Positions 1 to 7,783 of a DNA stretch of 64,000 nucleotides are shown here, in pieces. Within the stretch, counting starts at the first letter, position 1; each line of letters begins with the position of its first letter. The stretch covers positions 248,001 to 312,000 of the forward strand of contig NZ_JASERU010000003.1 in assembly GCF_030504985.1 (NCBI RefSeq), in the 5' to 3' direction. Made by a program: the position numbers and the translations under genes. Source of the stretch: Fulvimonas sp. R45. GTDB taxonomy: Bacteria; Pseudomonadota; Gammaproteobacteria; Xanthomonadales; Rhodanobacteraceae. The notes under the pieces were generated by a model. It was not told where the DNA came from. It saw nothing but the letters and a program-made list of their open reading frames with translations, and made no database searches.

Positions 1-1220
1 ACGAGTTCGCCGCGCTGGAGTCGCGTGACAGCGGCAAGCCGGTGAAGCTGGCGCGCAGCGTGGACATCCCGCGCGCGGTGAGCAACCTGCGCCACTTCGC
101 CGCCGCCATCGCCACCTGGGGCAGCGAATCGCATGCAATGGAAACCGGCACGCCCGGCGCGGGCGCGGTCAACCTCACCCTGCGCCGACCGCTGGGCGTG
201 GTCGGCTGCATCAGCCCGTGGAACCTGCCGCTGTACCTGTTCACCTGGAAGATCGCGCCCGCGCTGGCCGCAGGCAACGCGGTGGTGGCCAAGCCATCCG
301 AGATCACGCCCTGCACCGCCGCCCGGCTGGGCGAGCTGAGCATCGAGGCCGGCTTCCCGCCCGGCGTGTTGAATATCGTGCAGGGGCGCGGCCCCACGGT
401 GGGCCAGGCGATCGTCGAGCATCCGGCAGTCAAGGCGGTCTCGTTCACCGGCAGCACCGCCACCGGCGCGCGCATCGCCGCCGTGGCCGCACCGCAGTTC
501 AAGAAGGTGTCGCTGGAACTGGGCGGCAAGAACCCCGCCATCGTGTTCGCCGACGCCGACCTGTCCGATGCCAACCTCGACACCATCGTGCGTTCCGGCT
601 TCGCCAACCAGGGCGAGATCTGCCTGTGCGGCTCGCGCCTGCTGGTGCAACGCTCGATCTACGAGGCATTCCGCGAGCGCTACCTCGCCCGCGTGCGCGC
701 ATTGCGCGTCGGCGACCCGGACGACGAAGCCAGCGACCTCGGCGCATTGGTCTCGAAGCCGCACTTCGACAAGGTGATGGCCTGCATCGCCCGGGCGCGC
801 GACGAGGGTGGCCGCGTGCTGGTCGGCGGCGAAGCCGTCGCGGTGCCCCGGCGCTGCGCGCGGGGCTGGTTCGTGGCGCCCACGGTGATCGAGGGCCTGC
901 CGAACGAAGCCGCCACCAACCAGCAGGAAATCTTCGGCCCGGTGGTGACGCTGATCCCGTTCGAGGACGAGGCGGACGCGCTCGCGCTCGCCAACGGCAC
1001 CGGCTACGGCCTGGCCGCCTCGCTGTGGACGCGCGACCTGTCGCGCGCGCACCGGCTCGCCGCGCAGCTGGATTTCGGCATTGTGTGGATCAACTGCTGG
1101 ATGCTGCGCGACCTGCGCACGCCGTTCGGCGGCGTGAAGCACTCGGGCCTGGGCCGCGAAGGCGGCACCGAGGCGCTGCGCTTCTTCACCGAACCCAAGA
1201 ACGTCTGCATACGCTACTGA
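1..1220 (+). CDS. 2-aminomuconate-6-semialdehyde dehydrogenase-like aldehyde dehydrogenase (5' partial)
   Basis: NAD-dependent aldehyde dehydrogenase; the reading frame is open from base 3, so the N-terminus lies outside the window. Visible family motifs are SRDSGKP near the start, PWNLPLY, the nucleotide-binding FTGSTATG, LELGGK with the general-base Glu, and NQGEICLCGSR with the catalytic Cys. The NQGEICLC version is typical of the 2-hydroxymuconate/2-aminomuconate semialdehyde branch (ALDH8A1, AmnC/NbaE), which oxidises aminomuconate semialdehyde in 3-hydroxyanthranilate breakdown. The carbonic anhydrase starts 10 bases downstream and a RidA-type deaminase follows, which supports the pathway. 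The substrate is inferred from motif and context; a hydroxymuconate enzyme is the alternative. Confidence 0.85.
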   Translation, partial: EFAALESRDSGKPVKLARSVDIPRAVSNLRHFAAAIATWGSESHAMETGTPGAGAVNLTLRRPLGVVGCISPWNLPLYLFTWKIAPALAAGNAVVAKPSEITPCTAARLGELSIEAGFPPGVLNIVQGRGPTVGQAIVEHPAVKAVSFTGSTATGARIAAVAAPQFKKVSLELGGKNPAIVFADADLSDANLDTIVRSGFANQGEICLCGSRLLVQRSIYEAFRERYLARVRALRVGDPDDEASDLGALVSKPHFDKVMACIARARDEGGRVLVGGEAVAVPRRCARGWFVAPTVIEGLPNEAATNQQEIFGPVVTLIPFEDEADALALANGTGYGLAASLWTRDLSRAHRLAAQLDFGIVWINCWMLRDLRTPFGGVKHSGLGREGGTEALRFFTEPKNVCIRY

Positions 1221-1230
1221 AGGAAGTCCG

Positions 1231-1893
1231 ATGAACTCGATCAAAGACCTGCTGGCCAACAACCGGCGCTGGGCCGCCGACGTCACCGCCAGGGAGCCGG
1301 ACTTCTTCGAGAAGCTCGCCCAGCAGCAGGCGCCGAAGTACCTGTGGATCGGCTGTTCCGACTCGCGCGTGCCGGCTACCCAGATCGTCGACCTGCCGCC
1401 GGGCGAGATCTTCGTCCACCGCAACGTAGCCAACGTGGTGGTGCACACCGACCTCAACGCTCTCAGCACCATCCAGTTCGCGGTGGACGTGCTCAAGGTG
1501 AAGCACATCCTGGTGGTCGGCCATTACGGCTGCGGCGGCGTGGGCGCGGTGCTGAAGCAATCGCGGCTGGGGTTGATCGACAACTGGCTGCGCCACATCG
1601 GCGACGTGGCGATGAAGCATCCCGACAAGCTCGACCCCGCCACCGAATTCGCCGTGCGCCACGCGCGCCTGTGCGAACTCAACGCGATCGAGCAGGCGGT
1701 GAACGTGTGCCACAGCACGGTGGTGCGCGAGGCCTGGGAGCGTGGCCAACCACTGGCCGTGCATGCCTGGATCTACGGCCTGGACAACGGCCACATCACC
1801 GACCTGGGCCTCGACGTGCGCGGCCACGAGCAGTTGCCCGTCGCCTACGAAGGCGTGCTGGCCAGCCTCGCGCAGCGCTGGAACGCGCAATGA
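1231..1893 (+). CDS. can: Beta-class carbonic anhydrase
   Basis: Interconverts CO2 and bicarbonate in the cytoplasm. The 220-residue protein has the full beta-class zinc site: C42 and D44 in GCSDSR with the partner R46, then H98 and C101 in VVGHYGCGG. Numbering and length match E. coli Can. An AAGGAAG-type ribosome site lies just before the ATG. It sits between the semialdehyde dehydrogenase and the deaminase, and its stop overlaps the next start (ATGA). It is therefore cotranscribed with a pathway that includes a decarboxylation (ACMS decarboxylase), like cynT beside cynS. The fold is certain; the pathway-specific role is inferred. Confidence 0.95.
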   Translation: MNSIKDLLANNRRWAADVTAREPDFFEKLAQQQAPKYLWIGCSDSRVPATQIVDLPPGEIFVHRNVANVVVHTDLNALSTIQFAVDVLKVKHILVVGHYGCGGVGAVLKQSRLGLIDNWLRHIGDVAMKHPDKLDPATEFAVRHARLCELNAIEQAVNVCHSTVVREAWERGQPLAVHAWIYGLDNGHITDLGLDVRGHEQLPVAYEGVLASLAQRWNAQ

Positions 1894-2315
1894 GCGGCAT
1901 CGTGCGCACCGACACGGCGCCGGCGCCGGTGGGCGCGTATCCGCACGCGCGCCGCGTCGGCCACCTGCTGTTCCTGTCCGGCGTGGGCCCGCGGCAGCCG
2001 GGCACGAACGCGATTCCCGGCAACGTGCACGACGCCGACGGCAAGCTGGTCGGCCATGACATCGAGGCACAGTGCCGGCAGGTGTTCGCCAACGTGCGCG
2101 CGGTGCTGGAAGCCAGCGGCGCGCGCTGGGAGGACCTGGTGGATGTCACCGTGTATCTCACCGACATGACGCGCGACTTTCCCGCCTACAACCGCCTCTA
2201 TGCGGAGTACTTCGCCGGCGTGGACGCCTGCCGCACCACGGTCGGCATCACCGCGCTGCCCACGCCGATCGCGATCGAGCTGAAGTGCGTGGCGGCAATG
2301 GGCCTGGCCACATAA
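1890..2315 (+). CDS. RidA/YjgF-family 2-aminomuconate deaminase-like protein
   Basis: A 141-residue member of the RidA (YjgF/YER057c/UK114) family. The segment PVGAYPHARRVGHLLFLSG and the closing IELKCVA are typical of the branch annotated as 2-aminomuconate deaminase (AmnD/NbaF), which converts 2-aminomuconate to 4-oxalocrotonate with release of ammonia. The ATG overlaps the carbonic anhydrase stop, so translation is probably coupled. Directly upstream is the semialdehyde dehydrogenase that makes 2-aminomuconate. A general enamine/imine deaminase is the alternative. A strong hairpin terminator follows immediately. Confidence 0.85.
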   Translation: MSGIVRTDTAPAPVGAYPHARRVGHLLFLSGVGPRQPGTNAIPGNVHDADGKLVGHDIEAQCRQVFANVRAVLEASGARWEDLVDVTVYLTDMTRDFPAYNRLYAEYFAGVDACRTTVGITALPTPIAIELKCVAAMGLAT

Positions 2316-2343
2316 AAAACCCCGGCGCGTGGCGCCGGGGTTC
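2314..2343 (+). terminator. Rho-independent terminator of the aminomuconate operon
   Basis: Directly after the TAA is an A-run, then CCCCGGCGC, a 3-base loop (GTG) and GCGCCGGGG. The flanking A-run and short T-run suggest it can act in both directions. Confidence 0.75.
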
Positions 2344-2349
2344 CCTGCC

Positions 2350-2369
2350 GCGACCGCGGGCGCGGTCGC
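2350..2369 (-). terminator. Hairpin downstream of the small exported protein gene
   Basis: Perfect 9-base arms (GCGACCGCG and CGCGGTCGC) separated by two bases, 8 bases beyond the stop of the minus-strand gene at 2377. There is no T-run, so it is terminator-like only. Confidence 0.4.
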
Positions 2370-2376
2370 TACATGC

Positions 2377-2613
2377 TCACTTGCCGGTGGCGGGCGCCGA
2401 AGCGTCGGCGGCCTTCTTCGCGGCCTTGTGATGATGCTTGTGGTGTTTCTTGGCGTGGTGCTTGGTAGTCGTGCTGGCGGTCTTGGTGGCCGGCATCGTC
2501 TGCGCGGCGGGCTGCGCTGCCGCCTGCGGCGCGGCCTGGGCCAGCACCGAACCGGAAAGGGCCGCGCCCGCCACGAGCAGGGAAGCGATCGCAAGTTTAC
2601 GGATCATGATCAT
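2377..2613 (-). CDS. Small exported Ala/Lys/His-rich protein
   Basis: A 78-residue protein of unknown function. A signal peptide (basic start, hydrophobic core, cut near VLAQA at about residue 26) is followed by an Ala/Gln/Pro stretch and then a dense Lys/His tract that includes KHHAKKHHKHHHK. A mature region this rich in His and Lys could bind metal ions or anionic surfaces; that is speculation from composition. An in-frame Met at residue 3 is an alternative start. It is flanked by two hairpins on the 3' side and nothing recognisable upstream. Similar small Ala/His/Lys exported proteins occur in other Xanthomonadales. Confidence 0.7.
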   Translation of the reverse strand: MIMIRKLAIASLLVAGAALSGSVLAQAAPQAAAQPAAQTMPATKTASTTTKHHAKKHHKHHHKAAKKAADASAPATGK

Positions 2614-2754
2614 GAGCCTCGGAAGATGGTTGTCGCGGGCCCGGCCGGAACCCGGCTGCCTCGGGAGGCGCGACGCGCCAACAATGCATCCGCCTCGGCA
2701 TACGGCAACTGAATGGAACGCGGGCCGGCCGCCATCGCTGGCGGCGATCCGGAA

Positions 2755-3534
2755 TCAGTTCAGGCAGGCCTGCAGCAGGCGCCCGATCAACGCCTGCACC
2801 GGCGCCGCCAGGGCCCCGTCCCAGGCGAAGCTGTCCTCGTCCATGTAGCGGTGCTGCGCCAGTTCCAGCTGCACCGCCTGCACGCCCTCCGCCGGCCGGC
2901 CGTAGTGACGGGTGATGTAGCCACCCTTGAAGCGCCCGTTGACCACGAAGTCGTAGCCGTCCTGCGCTTCCATCACGTTGGTGAGCCGCCCTTGCAGGTC
3001 GGAACCGCAGCTGCCGCCGTCGGCGGTGCCCAGGTTGAAGTCCGGCAGCCGCCCCTCGAACAGCATCGGTACATGGCTGCGGATGGAGTGGCCTTCCCAC
3101 AGCACCACGCGGCCATGCGCCGCGCGCAGGCGCTCCAGCTCGTCCGCCAGCGCGCGGTGGTAGGGCCGCCACCAGTCCGCCACCCGGCGGGCGACCTCGT
3201 CCGCGTCCGGCTCCTGGCCGTCGATGTACAGCGGCTCGCCGTCGAAGCCGATGGTGGAAACCAGTCCGGTCTCGCGTCGCCCCGGGTAGAGCGCCTGGCC
3301 GTCGGCCGGACGGTTCAGGTCGACCACGTAGCGCGAGGCGACCGGCCGCAGCACGCTGGCGCCCAGTTCGCGCGCCAGCGGGGCGTACAGCCTGCCCACG
3401 TGCCAGTCGGTGTCCGGCGAGCGGCGCGCCGCGGGACGCAGGCGCGCGGCGATGGCGTCGGGGATGTGGCTGCCGTCGTGCGGCAGGCTGATCAGCAGCG
3501 GCGCCTTGCCGCGCTCGAGGGTGAAGGTATCCAT
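2755..3534 (-). CDS. N-formylglutamate amidohydrolase family protein
   Basis: A 259-residue member of PF05013, which hydrolyses N-formyl-amino acids such as N-formylglutamate (last step of one histidine degradation route). Family-like segments are LPHDGSHIPD near the N-terminus, the DTDWHVGRLY region and WEGHSIRS. The ATG at 3534 gives the usual family length; the longer open frame upstream overlaps the glutathione reductase gene and is rejected. It begins 26 bases after the glutathione reductase stop on the same strand, so the two are probably one transcript. No other hut genes are visible, so histidine degradation should not be assumed. Confidence 0.85.
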   Translation of the reverse strand: MDTFTLERGKAPLLISLPHDGSHIPDAIAARLRPAARRSPDTDWHVGRLYAPLARELGASVLRPVASRYVVDLNRPADGQALYPGRRETGLVSTIGFDGEPLYIDGQEPDADEVARRVADWWRPYHRALADELERLRAAHGRVVLWEGHSIRSHVPMLFEGRLPDFNLGTADGGSCGSDLQGRLTNVMEAQDGYDFVVNGRFKGGYITRHYGRPAEGVQAVQLELAQHRYMDEDSFAWDGALAAPVQALIGRLLQACLN

Positions 3535-3560
3535 GACCGCGCAGTGTCGCGCCAAGCCGC

Positions 3561-4907
3561 TCAGCGCAGCAACACCACTTCCTCCGCCGCGGTGGGATGG
3601 ATCGCCACCGACGCCTTCAGGTCGCGCCTTCGCAGGCCCATGCGCAGCGCCACCGCGAAGCCCTGCAGCAGTTCGTCGGTGCCCGGCCCCAGGGCGTGGA
3701 TGCCCAGCACGCGCTCGTCCTCGCCCATGCAGACCAGCTTCACCACGCTCTGCTCGCGGTGGCCGGCCACCATCAGCTGCAACGGCGTGTAGCGGCCGGT
3801 GTGCACGCGGACCGCGTCGCCATGGCAGGCCCGTGCTTCGCGCTCGGTGAGCCCGGCCCGCCCCAGCGGCGGCTCGGCGAACGCCACCGAGGGAATCGCT
3901 TCGTAGTCGAAGTGCGCGTCCGGCTCGCCGCCGAACAGGCGCTGAGCCAGCGCGTGTCCAGCCGCCACCGCCACCGGGGTCAGCGCGTGGCGGCCGGTGA
4001 CGTCGCCGATCGCGGCGATGCCCGGCACATTGGTGTCCTGCCAGGTGTCGACCCGCACGTGGCCATAGCCGTCCAGCGCCACGCCCAGCGCGTCGAGGCC
4101 GAGCCAGTCGGTATTTGGCACCCGGCCCACCGCCCAAAGCACCGCGTCGTAATCGCCGTGGGTGCCGCCCTGCGCGTCGCGCAGCCGGACCGCCCCGGGC
4201 GAGCCCTCGGCCGCGGCCACTGCCGTGCCGCGCAGGATGCGGATGCCGCGCGCCTGCATCTGCGCCGCCAGTGTCTCGACCAGCTCCTCGTCGAAGCTGG
4301 TCAGCAACCGCTCGCGCGCCAGCAGGTCCACCTCGCAGCCCAGGGCGTGCAGCACGCAGGCGAACTCGACTGCCACGTAGCCGCCGCCCACCACCGCGAC
4401 GCGGCGCGGCGCCCGCTCCAGTTCGAACACGTCATCGGAGACCATGCCCAGGTCGAAGCCGGGAATGTCCAGCCGGCGTGGTCGCGCGCCGGTGGCGATC
4501 ACCACGCGCGGCGCGGCATGGCGGTGGCCGGCGTCGTCGGCCACGGTGTCGGCGGCGAGGAAATGCGCGGCGGCCGGGATCACCTCAATGCCGGCCGCGT
4601 CCAGCCGCTGCGCGTAGCGCTGGCGGATGCCGGCGATGTAGTCGTCGCGCTGGCGGCGAAAGCGTGCCCAGTCCAGCGGCGCCGGCGTCACCGCGAAGCC
4701 GGTGTCGGCCATCAGTCGTTGCGCCTGCGCCCATTGCGCGGCGAACCACATCGCCTTCTTCGGCACGCAGCCGCGGTTGACGCAGGTGCCGCCCAGCTCG
4801 CCGGGATCGAACAGCGCCACCTTCGCGCCCAGCTTCGCGGCGCGCTGCGCTACCGTGAGGCCAGCCGAGCCGGCGCCCAGTACGATCAGGTCATGCCGTC
4901 GGACCAT
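3561..4907 (-). CDS. gor: Glutathione-disulfide reductase
   Basis: Cytoplasmic FAD enzyme reducing glutathione disulfide with NADPH; 448 residues, the normal length. FAD motif GAGSAG is at residues 11-16, the redox-active disulfide is in GGTCVNRGC (C42/C47), the second dinucleotide motif is GGGYVAVEFA near 170, and the C-terminal catalytic pair is in HPTAAEE (H437/E442) of the dimer partner. CVNRGC rather than CLNVGC separates it from lipoamide dehydrogenase. It is the first gene of a two-gene unit with the amidohydrolase. A trypanothione-type or related reductase is less likely. Confidence 0.9.
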   Translation of the reverse strand: MVRRHDLIVLGAGSAGLTVAQRAAKLGAKVALFDPGELGGTCVNRGCVPKKAMWFAAQWAQAQRLMADTGFAVTPAPLDWARFRRQRDDYIAGIRQRYAQRLDAAGIEVIPAAAHFLAADTVADDAGHRHAAPRVVIATGARPRRLDIPGFDLGMVSDDVFELERAPRRVAVVGGGYVAVEFACVLHALGCEVDLLARERLLTSFDEELVETLAAQMQARGIRILRGTAVAAAEGSPGAVRLRDAQGGTHGDYDAVLWAVGRVPNTDWLGLDALGVALDGYGHVRVDTWQDTNVPGIAAIGDVTGRHALTPVAVAAGHALAQRLFGGEPDAHFDYEAIPSVAFAEPPLGRAGLTEREARACHGDAVRVHTGRYTPLQLMVAGHREQSVVKLVCMGEDERVLGIHALGPGTDELLQGFAVALRMGLRRRDLKASVAIHPTAAEEVVLLR

Positions 4908-4950
4908 CGTCGTTCTCCGTGCAAAGGCGCAGCGTAACGCACCGGCCGGC

Positions 4951-6210
4951 TCACAGCCCGAAACGGGCCGGCGCGTAGGGCAATGGATCGAGCGCCGGCA
5001 CGGCGCCGGCCAGCTGTGCGGCCACCAGCTCGCCGGTGGCGGCCGACATGCTCACGCCGAGCATGCCGTGCGCGGTGGCCAGGTGCAGGTTCGACCAGCG
5101 CGTGCTGGGCCCGATGATCGGCACCTCGTCCACGCTCATCGGCCGCCAGCCCCACCATTCCTCCAGCAGTTCCGGCCCCTCCGGCTCGTGCAGGCCGGAG
5201 GCCGCGCCGCGGCGCAGCGCATCGAGGCGGGTGCGGTTGAGCCCTTCCGCGTAGCCGGAGAACTCCATCGTGCTGCCCAGCCGGTAGCCGTCGGCCCAGG
5301 TGGTGACGCACACCGCGGGCTCGCGCAGCACCAGCGCATGGCGCGGCGCGCGCGCCGGCCGCGTGTAGGTGAGCGAATAACCCTTGCCCGGCTGCATCGG
5401 CAGGCGCAGGTCCAGCTGCCGCGCCAGCAGCGGCGACCAGGCACCCAGCGCCAGCACCACCCGCTCGCCGCGGAACACGCCGCGGGTGGTGCGCACATGG
5501 GTCAGGCGGCGGCCGTCGACGTCCAGGCGGTCGATCCTCGCGCCGTTCACGATGGCGCCGCCCAGCTCGCGCACGCGGCGCGCCAGGCCCGCCACGTAGC
5601 GGTCCGGGCGCAGCCGCGCGTCGCCGGGGTGGAACAGGCCCCCGGCCACCCCTGGCTTCAGCGCCGGCTCCATCGCCTCCACCTGGTCGCCGCGCAGGCG
5701 CCGGGCCTCGATGCCGAGGCGGTCGAGCACGGCGGCGTGGTGGCGCTCGTCGGCGTCGCGCAGCTTCGCGCTGCGGTAGACGTACAGCTCGCCTTCCTCG
5801 GCGAAGCCGCAGTCGATGCCCTCGTCGCGGACCAGCCCCGCCAGCAGGGCGCGCGAACGCCGCAGGATCGTCGCGCGCGCCGCCGCCGCATGTTCGAAGT
5901 CGCGCCAGTTGCAATGTCGCACGAAGCCCAGCAGCCAGCGCAGGCGCGGGCCGTCGAAGCGCGGGTTGAGGTAGAGCGGCGCATCGGCGCGCAGCATCGA
6001 ACGCAGCGCCAGGCCGAAGGTGCCGGGCATCGTCAGCGGCGGCGCATGGCTGGGCGTGAGGGTGCCGCAGTTGCCGTGCGAGCTGCCGCAGCCGGGCGTG
6101 CCCTGCTCCAGCACCCGCACGCCGATGCCGGCCCGCAGCAGGTACAACGCGCACGACAGCCCGATCACGCCGCCGCCCAGGATCAGTACATCGCTGCGGG
6201 AGTCGTCCAT
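4951..6210 (-). CDS. FAD-dependent D-amino-acid dehydrogenase (DadA-like)
   Basis: A 419-residue DAO-superfamily flavoprotein. The Rossmann motif GGGVIGL is at residues 12-18, and the C-terminal substrate/FAD segment includes GWRPMSVDEVPIIGP and a late TAHGMLGVSMS. The order and length fit the DadA group, which oxidises D-amino acids and passes electrons to the respiratory chain at the inner membrane. The ATG at 6210 puts the dinucleotide motif at the usual place; the longer upstream frame would add 48 unrelated residues. It stands alone, 43 bases beyond the glutathione reductase start. Exact substrate (D-Ala, Gly, hydroxyproline epimer) cannot be read. Confidence 0.85.
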   Translation of the reverse strand: MDDSRSDVLILGGGVIGLSCALYLLRAGIGVRVLEQGTPGCGSSHGNCGTLTPSHAPPLTMPGTFGLALRSMLRADAPLYLNPRFDGPRLRWLLGFVRHCNWRDFEHAAAARATILRRSRALLAGLVRDEGIDCGFAEEGELYVYRSAKLRDADERHHAAVLDRLGIEARRLRGDQVEAMEPALKPGVAGGLFHPGDARLRPDRYVAGLARRVRELGGAIVNGARIDRLDVDGRRLTHVRTTRGVFRGERVVLALGAWSPLLARQLDLRLPMQPGKGYSLTYTRPARAPRHALVLREPAVCVTTWADGYRLGSTMEFSGYAEGLNRTRLDALRRGAASGLHEPEGPELLEEWWGWRPMSVDEVPIIGPSTRWSNLHLATAHGMLGVSMSAATGELVAAQLAGAVPALDPLPYAPARFGL

Positions 6211-6314
6211 CGACGCATTGTAGCGGGGCGCCTCCGCCTTGCGGTCCCGGGGGCGCTTGCTTCGCCGATATTTCAAGTGCACGATCAGCTTTGCTCGGCC
6301 GCATGGTCCCCGGC

Positions 6315-7691
6315 ATGTCGAACAGAGTCGTCGCCTTGCTTTGCCTCGTGGCACTGCTGGTCTCCCGGGGGGCCGCCGCCCAGTCGTTCGACCCGGCCGA
6401 AATCAGGCTGTTCAAGGCATTGCACCGTCAGCCCACCGACCTGGCGCGCTACAGCTATCTCGAAAAGGCGATGCCGCGCCTTGCCCCGGACAACCAGGTC
6501 GTGGCCATGCAATTGCTTTCCTCGGCCGAATGCGAGCTGGGCCTCTACGACCAGGCCATCCTCGGCTTTCCGCTCAAGATCGCCGCGCCGGAGAATGTCG
6601 TGCTTCCGACGCCCGACGCGTGGCGCGCCGCCGATGCCGTCGACACCATCGCCAGGCTCGCCGCCAACCGTCGCATCGTGATGGTCAACGAGGCGCATCA
6701 CAATGCCCATACCCGGGTGCTTACCCTGGCGTTGTTGCCGCGCCTGCGCAAGCTCGGTTTCAACTATTTCGCCGCCGAGGCCCTGGTCGACTCGGATCCG
6801 GGCCTGGAGCATCGCGGCTACCCCACGACGGCCAGCGGCACCGAATACCTCCACGAGCCGATATACGGGGAAATCGTGCGCGAAGCGATCCGCCTCGGCT
6901 TCACCGTCGTGTCCTATGACGTCGAAAGCGAAGTCACGACCCAGGCACGCGAGATCGAACAGGCCGACAACCTGTACCAGAAGGTTTTCGCCAGGGATCC
7001 CCATGCCCGCCTGTTTGTCCACGCCGGCTACGCGCATATCGACAAGGCACCGGGTCGCCTGGGCCATATCCAGCCGATGGCCATGCGATTGAAGGCCCTG
7101 ACGGGGTTCGATCCGTTATCCATCGACCAGACCCAATTCCTCGAAGCGGCAGGGAATGATCCGGATGACTATCGGCAGCTGATTGCGCGCTTCCATCCGC
7201 AGGCTCCGGCGGTCCTGGTCAATCGCGCCAGCGGCAAGGCCTGGAGCGCGCTCCCGAAGATGTACGACGTCAACGTGATCCTGCCGCCCTCCGTAAGCCT
7301 GAAATCCTTCGGCACCTCGGTGACGATCGACGGCGAGACCGTCAAGGAGACCTCGGATACGTCGCGCCTCGCCTTCGGCTCGCTGACAACCCTCGACCCC
7401 ATGCGGCGCCCGAAATGGCTGACACTGGGAGGCACGCGTTACCCGGTCTCGATCAGCACGACTCTCTGCAGGATGCGCCTGCCCTGCATGATCGAGGCGC
7501 AATACGCGAACGAGTCGGACGATGCCACCGCCGCCGATCGCTACGCCTTCATGAAGGAGGATGCCATCAGCGAGCTTTATCTGTACCCCGGCCATTATCG
7601 GTTGCGCTCGCTGGACGCCAAGGGGCGGACGTTGAATGAACGCTCCATCGCGGTCAGCGCCCCTCGGGTAGGCAAGCCCCCGACCGGGTAG
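6315..7691 (+). CDS. Secreted EreA/ChaN-like protein, paralogue 1
   Basis: Exported protein of about 458 residues; signal peptide with core VVALLCLVALLV, cut near RGAAAQS. The clearest domain signature is RRIVMVNEAHH followed by HTRVLTLALLPRLRKLGF and FAAEAL, the pattern of the EreA/ChaN-like (erythromycin esterase / haem-uptake) superfamily, where the first strand ends in a GExH-type motif. Here it reads NEAHH. A later FVHAGYAHIDKAP is shared with its neighbour. Function is unknown; esterase, haem binding or peptide hydrolysis are all possible. The start at 6315 best frames the signal peptide; 6303 is also possible. It is about 50% identical by eye to the next gene. Confidence 0.75.
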   Translation: MSNRVVALLCLVALLVSRGAAAQSFDPAEIRLFKALHRQPTDLARYSYLEKAMPRLAPDNQVVAMQLLSSAECELGLYDQAILGFPLKIAAPENVVLPTPDAWRAADAVDTIARLAANRRIVMVNEAHHNAHTRVLTLALLPRLRKLGFNYFAAEALVDSDPGLEHRGYPTTASGTEYLHEPIYGEIVREAIRLGFTVVSYDVESEVTTQAREIEQADNLYQKVFARDPHARLFVHAGYAHIDKAPGRLGHIQPMAMRLKALTGFDPLSIDQTQFLEAAGNDPDDYRQLIARFHPQAPAVLVNRASGKAWSALPKMYDVNVILPPSVSLKSFGTSVTIDGETVKETSDTSRLAFGSLTTLDPMRRPKWLTLGGTRYPVSISTTLCRMRLPCMIEAQYANESDDATAADRYAFMKEDAISELYLYPGHYRLRSLDAKGRTLNERSIAVSAPRVGKPPTG

Positions 7692-7783
7692 TCCGCCAGC
7701 CTCCGCCTGGACGACAGCGATCGGCTGGTTTGATCCATATGATCGACCATCGCACGCTTGCGGTCCCCTTCGATATGCCAACC

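Noticed and set aside
2755-3534. Assignment to a histidine utilisation (hut) operon
   Set aside because: No hutU, hutH, hutI or regulator is nearby and the gene follows glutathione reductase.
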